In this document: one piece after another, positions 8,643-16,242 of the stretch
How positions within the stretch are numbered: position 1 is the stretch's first letter
Layout: the number at the start of each line of letters is the position of its first letter
Assembly: GCF_017377715.1 (NCBI RefSeq)
Contig: NZ_JAFVMF010000015.1
Location: 1 to 64,000 of the forward strand
Length of the DNA: 64,000 bases
Source: Acetobacter sacchari
GTDB lineage: Bacteria > Pseudomonadota > Alphaproteobacteria > Acetobacterales > Acetobacteraceae
Direction of reading: 5' to 3'
The notes under the pieces: model-generated
Seen by the model: only the letters and a program-made list of their open reading frames with translations
What the model was told of the DNA's origin: nothing
The model's database searches: none
Translations under genes and position numbers: made by a program

Positions 8643-8859
8643 AACGCCCTCGTAAGCTATAGTGTCCTTTGGCAGGCGCACCGAACCTCGCGAACGTCTG
8701 GATCAGGCTATGCCGTACGGAATAGGACCTGTATGCCCAAAAACGATTGATATTTTGTTAATTTTTCCGCTTCCGAGCATCGCCGTCGACCCGCGACTAT
8801 CCGTCACAGCCCGTCATAAGCACTGCAGATCCTCTCCGTCGCATCGGACGTAACGGCCA
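8643..8859 (-). promoter_or_regulatory. Leader region of the tad operon
   Basis: About 215 bp between the mprF-like stop and the flp start, the only gap large enough to hold the promoter for the ten-gene pilus operon. It contains an AT-rich patch (8736-8766 on the plus strand), but no clear sigma-54 or sigma-70 match that I would assign. No terminator hairpin with a T-run follows the mprF-like gene, so read-through from lysS-mprF into the pilus operon is possible. Confidence 0.35.
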
Positions 8860-10956
8860 TCAGCGCTCGACGAACAATGGGCGGCGGCGAAAAAGCACAG
8901 CCCTCACAAGACCTATCTGTTCGGACGGACAGCAAAGATATGCGCCCGGTGTGTCGCTCAGAGGCCAGTTGACCAGGCCAATATCCGCGTAAATCGGTAG
9001 AAAGGATGTGCCTGTCCGCCAGAAGACCGGCTGCAGCCCATCCTGAAGAGCCAGATCGCGCAAACGCCAGATCACGGAAGCACAGTCGGCGTCGTCTCCG
9101 GCCGGATCACCGAGCGCCACGACAAATCCGCCCTTCCGACGAAATGGAATCGCTGCAGCCCCGGCCTCTCCCTTGATCAAACCGTCCGGCGCAGGCCCGG
9201 GTATCGTATCGAGCGCATGAGACAACCCCCGGTACCAGTTCTCCGTGTCGTCGCTCCATGGCTGTTCCGCGACCTTACCCGGCCTTGCAAGACGGGCGAT
9301 GATGATCAGCCCCAGCAACGTCGCCAACAAGACGATCCATCGTGCGTCGTTCGCCTCCGGCACAAATACAATCATGTCCCACCAGTTGCCGATCTGATGG
9401 CTTGTCGCGACCACAAACGCGCAGCCTATCAACAACAGCAACGACAACAATGTGGAGAATGACAACGGTTCGCTCAACAACCGCGCGCGGCGATAATAAC
9501 ACTTACGGAAGGGCGCAATCAGAAACGCCGACATCGCAAGCATTGCAGGCGCCAGAAGCGAATTGCCGCGCATGAAGGTAATGACGGCGGACAGGACCAG
9601 CAACGACAATGTCGCGCCCCACGACAAGGTCACCCGCTGCGAAAGACCGATGGCGAGCGCGATCAGCATGGCGCCGATCAATGACAGCATATAGCCGCTG
9701 ATCGCCCCTGCAGCCGCGAACACTACATGCCCCCCAGGCGTGGATACGATCGGATTGATGATCGGCAGCAGCAGCAGCAGTATCCCGCACAGTGACACCG
9801 TGCCCGTGGCGACGCCGACGGAAAAGTCTGCCTCGCTCTCACGCACGACGATGCTGCGCCGGGCCGGGCGTGGCGTAGCGCCAGCCATGCGCGCCTGAGC
9901 CTTTCGAGCCAACGCGGCGTCGCCGCGCAGGAACAGTTCATGCCCGGCGAACATCCCCCCGGCGATAAACAGCGGGATGATGTAGTAGAACAGGCGGAAT
10001 ACAAGGATGGCGCCGAGAATCTGCGGAGCTGGAATATACGGGCCCAGAGCAAGCAGCATCGCCCCGTCGAAGACACCCAATCCGCCAGGAACACTAGCGA
10101 CAAGGCCCGCCGTATAGGACGCGATATAGATCCCCAGAAAAGCGCCGTACCCGAGCGGCGCACCAGCTGGCAGCAGCACATAGGCGATCGCCGCAGTAGC
10201 AGCCATATCGGCGGCGGAGACGATGGTTTGTGCGACCGCCATGGGAGCGGTGGGCAACTCTATGGCCTTTCCTCGTACGCTGACCTTCCGCCACATCAGT
10301 GTCGCCGCGACATAAGCCAGCACCAGCGCCCACAGCAGGCCGCCAACCACACGCATCAGCAGTTGCGGCGAGTGAGCGCCCACAAACGGGATCGCCCGAG
10401 GCTCCAGAATAAATACGCCGCCCGCCAGAGCGGCGGCGCCGAGAAGATACGTCGCAGAACAGAAAGCTATGATCTGGGCGATCGCAAGCGGCGGCAGGCC
10501 CCAGTTACGGTAAAGCCTGAAACGAACTGCCGCCCCGGACACGGCCGAGAAACCGAGATTATGTGACAGGACGTAAGAGCAGAACGCCGCGAATGCGGTG
10601 CGCAGGTAGGATATCTTTCGATGCCCTACCTGAATCACCGCCAGGCGGTCGTAAAATGAGAGAATGAAGTAAGACAGAACGGTGCAGCCGACCCCGGCCA
10701 GAAGCGCTTCGTTGGGAATGCCGCGAAGCGCCGCGCGGATATCGGCCATGCTCAACGTCCGGACTTCCCGCCGGACGACGAAAATGGCGCCTATCATCAA
10801 CAGAAGCCCGACAAGATGCGGCGCGTGATGCAACCACGCACGCCAGCGAGACGGCGGCGCACAGGGGCGTGTCTGTTCGGACTCCACGCTCACACCATCG
10901 GCCCCTCTTCTATCTGCGGAGTTTTCGTCTCGCTCCGCACGATATCGCTCCTGCAA
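8860..10956 (-). CDS. mprF: MprF-like lysylphosphatidylglycerol flippase with truncated synthase domain
   Basis: 698 residues. After a polar N-terminus come many membrane segments (about residues 48 to 570). The first block is the UPF0104-type flippase domain (AGVGCTVLSYFILSFYDRLA near 92-111, LSHNLGFSAVSGAAVRFRLY near 134-153, PGGLGVFDGAMLLALG near 290-305). The C-terminal part begins like the DUF2156 transferase domain that puts lysine from Lys-tRNA on phosphatidylglycerol (GFVVALGDPAGD, then PVFWRTGTSFLPIYADIGL), but it stops about 45 residues later, whereas full MprF proteins are usually around 850 residues. The catalytic end is therefore missing. It lies 13 bp after the lysyl-tRNA synthetase gene on the same strand. 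It may still flip lipids; synthesis of lysyl-lipid by this protein looks doubtful. Confidence 0.8.
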   Translation of the reverse strand: MQERYRAERDENSADRRGADGVSVESEQTRPCAPPSRWRAWLHHAPHLVGLLLMIGAIFVVRREVRTLSMADIRAALRGIPNEALLAGVGCTVLSYFILSFYDRLAVIQVGHRKISYLRTAFAAFCSYVLSHNLGFSAVSGAAVRFRLYRNWGLPPLAIAQIIAFCSATYLLGAAALAGGVFILEPRAIPFVGAHSPQLLMRVVGGLLWALVLAYVAATLMWRKVSVRGKAIELPTAPMAVAQTIVSAADMAATAAIAYVLLPAGAPLGYGAFLGIYIASYTAGLVASVPGGLGVFDGAMLLALGPYIPAPQILGAILVFRLFYYIIPLFIAGGMFAGHELFLRGDAALARKAQARMAGATPRPARRSIVVRESEADFSVGVATGTVSLCGILLLLLPIINPIVSTPGGHVVFAAAGAISGYMLSLIGAMLIALAIGLSQRVTLSWGATLSLLVLSAVITFMRGNSLLAPAMLAMSAFLIAPFRKCYYRRARLLSEPLSFSTLLSLLLLIGCAFVVATSHQIGNWWDMIVFVPEANDARWIVLLATLLGLIIIARLARPGKVAEQPWSDDTENWYRGLSHALDTIPGPAPDGLIKGEAGAAAIPFRRKGGFVVALGDPAGDDADCASVIWRLRDLALQDGLQPVFWRTGTSFLPIYADIGLVNWPLSDTPGAYLCCPSEQIGLVRAVLFRRRPLFVER

Positions 10957-10969
10957 CGCCCCTCGTCCC

Positions 10970-12625
10970 TCAGGCCTCCCCGCCTCTGATCAGAGCGGCG
11001 TCGATGAGGGCGATTGTATTACGCACTCCATACAACGCGATGAAGCCGCCGAAGCGCGGTCCCTCGGCCTGACCCAGCAGCACCTCGTAAAGGCAGCCGA
11101 ACCATGAACGCAGCGGCTCGAACCCGTGCCGCTTGCCGACCTCGAAAACCAGCTCCTGCAGCGTCTCGGCCGTCGCGCCCTCGGCTTCGTAGATCGCCAG
11201 GGCCTGCGAAAGATCGGCCAGAGCTGTGCGTTCACGCTCATCCGGCAGGCGGTAGACTTTCGCCGGGCGCACAAAATCCGCGTAGAAGACGATCGCCCGC
11301 TCGACCAACGTGGCGAGCGTAGGATGCGTCTGCGGCGACACGGTCGCGTCATATCGCGCGAGAAAGCCCCACAGCACTTCCGGCGTCTCGGCGTTCGCGA
11401 CGCTGGCCAGATTCAGCAGCATGCCGAATGAGACCGGGCTGCCCGCATGAGCCGGCACGTGCCCGTTATGAATGAACCACGCCGGATTGACGCACAGGGT
11501 CGCTGCGTCCGCCTGCTCCGCCTCGTCAGCAGCGCCATCCAGCCGCGACTGAAGCGCCGCAGCCTTTTCGACATGCGACAGGTATTCGTCGGTCGCCTTC
11601 GGAATCACGTCAAAGAACAGACGCTTGGCGCGCTGCGGTTGATTGAACATGTACTGGCCGAGACTCTCCGGAGGCGCGTAACGCAGCCACTCTTCAACCG
11701 ACAGGCCATTACCTTTCGATTTCGATATCTTCTGCCCGTGCTCGTCGAGAAACAGCTCGTACGTAAGGTTGACCGGTGGCGGCGCGCCAAGAATGCGGCA
11801 GATCCGTCCGGACAACCGAACGCTGTCGATCAGATCCTTACCCGACATCTCGTAATCGACGCCCAGCGCGTACCAGCGCATCGCCCAGTCTGCCTTCCAC
11901 TGCATCTTGGCCGCGCCGCCGGTGACGGGCGTCTCGAACCGTTCGCCGTTATCGTCCGTCCAGCTTACCGTTCCTGCGTCAGGATCGACGGCGTCCATGC
12001 GAACCTGCATGACCTGCCCGGTCTTCGGATGGATCGGCAGCACGGGCGAATATGTCGCGCGACGCTCCGGGCCAAGCGTCGGCAGGATCACCGCGACGAT
12101 CTCGTCATGCGTCTCAAGCACCCGGCGAAGCGCCGCATCAAAACGGCCAGACGTGTAGTAATCTGTGGCTGAAGCGAATTCGTATTCGAAGCCGAAGCTG
12201 TCGAGGAAGGAACACAGCCGCGCATTGTTATGCGCCGCGAAGGAGGAATGCGTGCCAAACGGGTCAGGAACGCGGGTCAGTGGCTGCCCAAGATGGGCGG
12301 ACAGCATCTCCTTGTTCGGAACGTTGTCCGGTACCTTCCTGAGCCCGTCCATATCGTCCGAAAAGGCGAGCAAGCGGGTCGGACGGCCCGTCATCGCCGT
12401 AAACGCCTGACGGACCCAACTTGTGCGCGCGACTTCTCCGAAGGTGCCGATATGCGGCAGACCGGATGGACCGTACCCGGTCTCCAGCAGGGCTGGCCGC
12501 TCCGCCGGTTTCGACGCCACATGCTCGGCAAGCTTGCGGGCTTCCTCGAACGGCCAGGCTTTCGGCTGGAAACCGGGCTGCGTCCGAAACAGGCGGGAGA
12601 CGGGGGATGTGGAAAGGTCAGACAT
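10970..12625 (-). CDS. lysS: Class I lysyl-tRNA synthetase
   Basis: 551 residues. The archaeal-type (class I) enzyme found in many alphaproteobacteria in place of the class II LysRS. The HIGH-type signature is [12 protein letters not shown] near residues 53-64, and the KMSKS-type loop is [15 protein letters not shown] near 298-312. A Rossmann catalytic core is followed by the helical anticodon-binding region. It charges tRNA-Lys in the cytoplasm. The mprF-like gene follows 13 bp downstream, a functional pairing because MprF consumes Lys-tRNA. The start chosen gives [14 protein letters not shown], with the rightward promoter region of the protease gene upstream. Confidence 0.95.
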   Translation of the reverse strand: MSDLSTSPVSRLFRTQPGFQPKAWPFEEARKLAEHVASKPAERPALLETGYGPSGLPHIGTFGEVARTSWVRQAFTAMTGRPTRLLAFSDDMDGLRKVPDNVPNKEMLSAHLGQPLTRVPDPFGTHSSFAAHNNARLCSFLDSFGFEYEFASATDYYTSGRFDAALRRVLETHDEIVAVILPTLGPERRATYSPVLPIHPKTGQVMQVRMDAVDPDAGTVSWTDDNGERFETPVTGGAAKMQWKADWAMRWYALGVDYEMSGKDLIDSVRLSGRICRILGAPPPVNLTYELFLDEHGQKISKSKGNGLSVEEWLRYAPPESLGQYMFNQPQRAKRLFFDVIPKATDEYLSHVEKAAALQSRLDGAADEAEQADAATLCVNPAWFIHNGHVPAHAGSPVSFGMLLNLASVANAETPEVLWGFLARYDATVSPQTHPTLATLVERAIVFYADFVRPAKVYRLPDERERTALADLSQALAIYEAEGATAETLQELVFEVGKRHGFEPLRSWFGCLYEVLLGQAEGPRFGGFIALYGVRNTIALIDAALIRGGEA

Positions 12626-13039
12626 GGGGGCGGAAGCTATGAACTGGCCGCCGCCGGGTCAATCCAAATCAAATATGCAGCAAGCTCGATTGGCCGTTAA
12701 CTGCGGATCTGAGCCCCTGCGTTGCTCGATCGCCAACGCAGCAAAGCGTCAAAACGTCGCGAAATTAACCACCTTCTCACCGCCATGATGCATAATGGGG
12801 CGGTTTCGCCATGCATTCGAGGCCGTAGCCGGGCCCTACCCATATTCCATGCCGTCCACCATGTGGACACCCTCGCGAATCGTCGTAACCAGCTCCAATA
12901 AGGGAGCCTGTCCAATCAAACCGACCACGCCTCTGGTTCACGGCGAAGCCCCGCGCTTTTCATCACGCCGAAGGCTGGGCGGCGGAGCAAGCGTGGTCTA
13001 GTCTTGCCAACGACGACTATAAATAGAGCAGCCCTGTCC
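12626..13039. other. Divergent intergenic region between lysS and the Deg protease gene
   Basis: About 410 bp without a gene I can support; it must hold promoters for both divergent units. A hairpin with an 8-bp stem (ctgcgttg/caacgcag) lies at 12717-12741. The sequence around 12786-12825 repeats the motif atgcat within a short distance. I cannot assign promoter boxes with confidence. Short open frames here lack ribosome binding sites. Confidence 0.4.
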
Positions 13040-14620
13040 ATGCGCCTTTCCGGCCCCGTATCGCCTGCGTCATTCCTGTCCGCCCTCTCCCGTATCGGCG
13101 TCCTCGCCGCAACGACGGCGCTCCTCCTTCCCTCCTCGCCACACGACGCGCTGGCGGCGCCTGAGCCCGCTACGCTTCCCGCGACGGCCGCAGCCGCCAT
13201 GCCTATGCGCGGGGCGCCGGACAGTTTCGCCGACCTTGCGGCGCGGCTTCTGCCAGCGGTGGTGAACGTTTCAACCACACAGACGGTCAAGGGCGACTCG
13301 GATGACGAGGATGAGGGCGGCGGTGACGATCAGGGACCGCAGATCCCCAGCTTCCCGCAGGGCTCCCCGTTCGAGAAGTTCTTCCACGACTTCATGAACA
13401 GGCAGAACGCGCCAAACTCGCCGCCACGCAAGATGCAGGCGCTGGGCTCCGGCTTCATCATCGATCCCGCCGGATACGTGGTGACGAACAACCACGTGAT
13501 CCGTCACGCGGACCGTATCACCGTCACGCTTCAGGACAACACGGTGCTGCCCGCGAAGCTGATTGGCCACGATGATCGTTCCGATCTCGCAGTCCTGAAA
13601 GTCGAAAGCAGCCACCCGCTGCCGTTCGTCACCTTCGGCGACAGCGACGCCGATCGCGTCGGCGACTGGGTTCTCGCCATCGGCAATCCATTCGGGCTGT
13701 CCGGAACGGTGACGGCGGGCATCATCTCCTCGCGCGGTCGCAATATCGAACAAGGCCCTTACGACGACTTCATCCAGACCGACGCCCCGATCAACAAGGG
13801 CAACTCAGGCGGCCCGCTGTTCGATATGCGCGGCGCTGTCATTGGCGTGAACACCGCCATCTATTCGCCGTCCGGTGGTTCGGTCGGCATCGGCTTTTCG
13901 ATCCCGTCCAACGAGGCGCGCGGCATTATCGAACAACTCCGCAAGACGGGAAAAGTATCGCGCGGCTGGATCGGCGTCCGTATTCAGGACGTCAGTCAGG
14001 ATATCGCCGACGGCCTTGGCCTCAAATCAGCCAAGGGCGCCCTGGTCGCCGGCGTGGAGCCCAACGGCCCGGCGGCGAAGGCGAAATTGCAGACCGGCGA
14101 CGTCATTCAGGGCCTGAACGACAAGCCGATCGAAGGGAAGGCGCTCCCCCGCCTGATCGCCGACCTGCCCGTAGGGTCACAAGCGCATCTCAAGGTCTGG
14201 CGCAAAGGCGCCGCCGTTGACGTGCCCGTGACGATCGGATCCCTCCCGGAGCCCAAGGCTGAAGAAACGCCCGATAAAAAACCTGACGCGGCGAAAGTGG
14301 AAAAATCCGTCAACCTGTCGATGTTCGGCTTCAGCGTCGGCTCGATCACTGACGACGCACGCCATAAATACGACCTTCCCGCCGACCAGAAAGGCGTCGT
14401 CGTCACCGACGTGACCGATGGCGGACTGGCCTCCGACCGCGGTGTTAAAGCAGGCGACGTCATCACTGAAGTCCAGCAGCGTACGGTGACGAGCCCCGCC
14501 GATCTCCGCAAAGGCATAGACGCCGCGCAAAAGGAGAAACGTAAATCGGTTCTGATGCTTGTGCGCGATCAGGACGGTTTGCGCTGGATACCGTTCCCTC
14601 TGGACGGCGACGGCCACTAA
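13040..14620 (+). CDS. degP: HtrA/Deg-family periplasmic serine protease
   Basis: 526 residues from the ATG at 13040; a TTG at 13004 would add 12 residues without a better ribosome site. A signal peptide spans about 1-45 (hydrophobic VLAATTALLLP, cleavage near ALAAPE). The trypsin-like domain has a complete triad at about His152 (NNHVIRH), Asp182 (DRSDLAVLKV) and Ser256 (GNSGGPL), with spacing like E. coli DegP. Two PDZ domains follow (about 285-370 and 415-510). Between signal peptide and protease lies an acidic stretch (DSDDEDEGGGDDQ). It degrades or refolds damaged envelope proteins. MucD or DegQ would be equally good names. Confidence 0.93.
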   Translation: MRLSGPVSPASFLSALSRIGVLAATTALLLPSSPHDALAAPEPATLPATAAAAMPMRGAPDSFADLAARLLPAVVNVSTTQTVKGDSDDEDEGGGDDQGPQIPSFPQGSPFEKFFHDFMNRQNAPNSPPRKMQALGSGFIIDPAGYVVTNNHVIRHADRITVTLQDNTVLPAKLIGHDDRSDLAVLKVESSHPLPFVTFGDSDADRVGDWVLAIGNPFGLSGTVTAGIISSRGRNIEQGPYDDFIQTDAPINKGNSGGPLFDMRGAVIGVNTAIYSPSGGSVGIGFSIPSNEARGIIEQLRKTGKVSRGWIGVRIQDVSQDIADGLGLKSAKGALVAGVEPNGPAAKAKLQTGDVIQGLNDKPIEGKALPRLIADLPVGSQAHLKVWRKGAAVDVPVTIGSLPEPKAEETPDKKPDAAKVEKSVNLSMFGFSVGSITDDARHKYDLPADQKGVVVTDVTDGGLASDRGVKAGDVITEVQQRTVTSPADLRKGIDAAQKEKRKSVLMLVRDQDGLRWIPFPLDGDGH

Positions 14621-14650
14621 ATAACGAATGATCGGGTAAACTGCGCCCGG

Positions 14651-14666
14651 TCAGGCTAACGCCTGA
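14651..14666. repeat. Short perfect hairpin after the Deg protease gene
   Basis: tcaggc-taac-gcctga: a six-base stem with four-base loop 30 bp after the protease stop. No T-run follows directly. It may act together with the larger hairpin at 14682-14731 as an end-of-transcript structure. Confidence 0.4.
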
Positions 14667-14681
14667 ATAGCATCATAATTC

Positions 14682-14731
14682 ACGGCGGGGGTGGGCAGAA
14701 CGAAAACAAACGCTCCGCCCACCCCCGCCGT
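14682..14731. repeat. Long G/C-rich inverted repeat between degP and the FUSC gene
   Basis: A 13-bp perfect stem, ggcgggggtgggc (14684-14696) with gcccacccccgcc (14717-14729), extended to 15 bp by two more pairs, encloses a 20-base A-rich loop. It ends 13 bp before the ATG of the FUSC gene and lies inside any longer reading of that gene, which supports the downstream start. It could be a factor-independent terminator for degP without a T-run, or a structure in the leader of the FUSC gene. Confidence 0.6.
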
Positions 14732-14744
14732 CATCGAGAGTTTC

Positions 14745-15785
14745 ATGTTGAGATCAGGAAAGATGGATTGGATCGGCGGAAAGGTCCAACGCCAGACAAT
14801 CCGTCTGCTGACCGCCGTCGGTCTCTCCGAAGCCATCGCCTACGGCTTACACCTGTACGATCCCGGCTGGGCCGTCATCACCGCCGCAGTCGTGACGCAG
14901 ACCACGATCAGCGCCACCTACACGAACGGACGGAGCCAGCTTCTTGGCGCGTTCATAGGCGGAACAGCGGGAATTCTCGCTCTTTGCGCCAAATTCGCGG
15001 GCGTCCCCGCCCATCTGGCCTACTGGGGAGCCTTGATTCCACTGGCCGCGCTGGCCTCCTGGCGTCCGCAGACGCGCCTCGGCCCTGTCACGCTCACGAT
15101 CGCGATGCTGTTCCCGTCGGCCAGTTCGCCATTTGGCGTCCCGTTCGAATGCGTGCTCTGCGTGTTGACCGGCGTGATCGTCTCCATGATCGTCTCGTTC
15201 GCTGTGCTACGGGAACAGCCCCGGCGCGATGCGTTCCGGGAAGCCGGGATCATGATCCGGGGGCTGCGTGACATCCTCGCACAAGCCTCCCACGACGCGA
15301 TCGGGTGGAAGGAAATCCGGGCACTCGGCGACGCCTGCACGACGTCCCTCCGGAACGTTATCGCCAATGTCGACGAAGCGCGTCGGGAACACTGGCGTCC
15401 GCTGGAAAGCCGCGATCCAATGCTGGCTGCGCTCCCATCCACATTGCGGCAGTTGCAAACCGACGCCATGGTGGTCGCACGCGTTGCGCTGGCGCGCCCG
15501 GTGCATGAGATCGCCAACGTCGAACAGTTCGAACGCGGCATGACCGCCGCACTGGACTGGATCGCCGATCATTGCGACGCCGAGGCTGGCGACAAGCCAC
15601 GCGAAAGCGCCGATGCTGACGCGGCGCTGGCCGGGCTTCCCGACGAAGCGGCCATCGACGATCAGGTCTGGCGTTTCGTACTACGCGTGCTGCGCGTCGA
15701 CCTGGGCGACTTCGCCTGCTTTCTCACCGGGACGGGGCGTCATGCGAAAAGCGCGAGCGCATGCCCGATCAGTGACCAAGGATAA
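14745..15785 (+). CDS. FUSC-family membrane protein (half-size aromatic acid exporter type)
   Basis: 346 residues from the ATG at 14745; a GTG at 14691 would run through the large hairpin, and an ATG at 14763 is also possible. The N-terminal half is hydrophobic with several membrane segments (about 20-165), including the FUSC-like DPGWAVITAAVVTQTTIS near 43-60 and LTIAMLFPSASSPFG near 125-139. The second half is helical and polar. Full FUSC/AaeB-type exporters are about twice as long with two such halves, so this is a half-size form, which may act as a dimer. Substrate unknown. The next gene, a ModE-like regulator, starts one base after the stop. Confidence 0.7.
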   Translation: MLRSGKMDWIGGKVQRQTIRLLTAVGLSEAIAYGLHLYDPGWAVITAAVVTQTTISATYTNGRSQLLGAFIGGTAGILALCAKFAGVPAHLAYWGALIPLAALASWRPQTRLGPVTLTIAMLFPSASSPFGVPFECVLCVLTGVIVSMIVSFAVLREQPRRDAFREAGIMIRGLRDILAQASHDAIGWKEIRALGDACTTSLRNVIANVDEARREHWRPLESRDPMLAALPSTLRQLQTDAMVVARVALARPVHEIANVEQFERGMTAALDWIADHCDAEAGDKPRESADADAALAGLPDEAAIDDQVWRFVLRVLRVDLGDFACFLTGTGRHAKSASACPISDQG

Positions 15786-15786
15786 G

Positions 15787-16155
15787 ATGCCAATGAGCGA
15801 AAAAGACGCCTCGCCCCCACGCATCAGGCTGACGCTCCGGATCGACGTGGACGGCCGCGCTGCTCTCGGTCATGGCAAGATCCGACTGCTTGAAGAAATA
15901 GCCGCGACTGGCTCGATCTCGGCAGCCGGTCGGGCGATGGGCATGTCCTATCGGCGCGCGTGGCTTCTGATCGACTCGCTCAACGCCCAGTTCGCCTATC
16001 CTCTGGTCGAGACAAAGCCCGGCGGCGGCGGGGGCGCCCGGCTTTCCGAAGCGGGCCAGCAGGTGATCCGGTGCTATCGCGAGGCCGAACAGCGCGCCTG
16101 CGACGGCGCGCACGAAAGCCTGCGCGCGGTGGAGAGCTTGCTGCGCCGCCCTTAA
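15787..16155 (+). CDS. ModE-like winged-helix regulator (N-terminal domain only)
   Basis: 122 residues from the ATG at 15787, preceded by AAGGA. The LysR/ModE-type winged helix covers about residues 15-85: GKIRLLEEIAATGSISAAGR, then AMGMSYRRAWLLIDSLN and a wing with LVETKPGGGGGARLSEAG, which is characteristic of ModE. The molybdate-binding Mop/TOBE domains of E. coli ModE are absent, as in many short ModE homologues. It probably binds DNA as a dimer. One base separates it from the FUSC gene, so both are likely on one transcript. Whether it senses molybdate is not visible from sequence. Confidence 0.8.
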   Translation: MPMSEKDASPPRIRLTLRIDVDGRAALGHGKIRLLEEIAATGSISAAGRAMGMSYRRAWLLIDSLNAQFAYPLVETKPGGGGGARLSEAGQQVIRCYREAEQRACDGAHESLRAVESLLRRP

Positions 16156-16242
16156 AAAGCCACAGCCTTGTGAAAAACGCGGCCGCCCCTTTCGCGCTGT
16201 TCCTGATCGTCGCGGCGGGCCGATTTTGGGAGACCCCGTAGC

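Noticed and set aside
12916-13290. 124-codon leftward frame overlapping the start of the Deg protease
   Set aside because: It overlaps the protease signal peptide region and has no recognisable features.
16220-16231. 12-base match ccgattttggga at 16220 and 47209
   Set aside because: A 12-mer shared between two sites is expected by chance in 64 kb, and flanks do not match.
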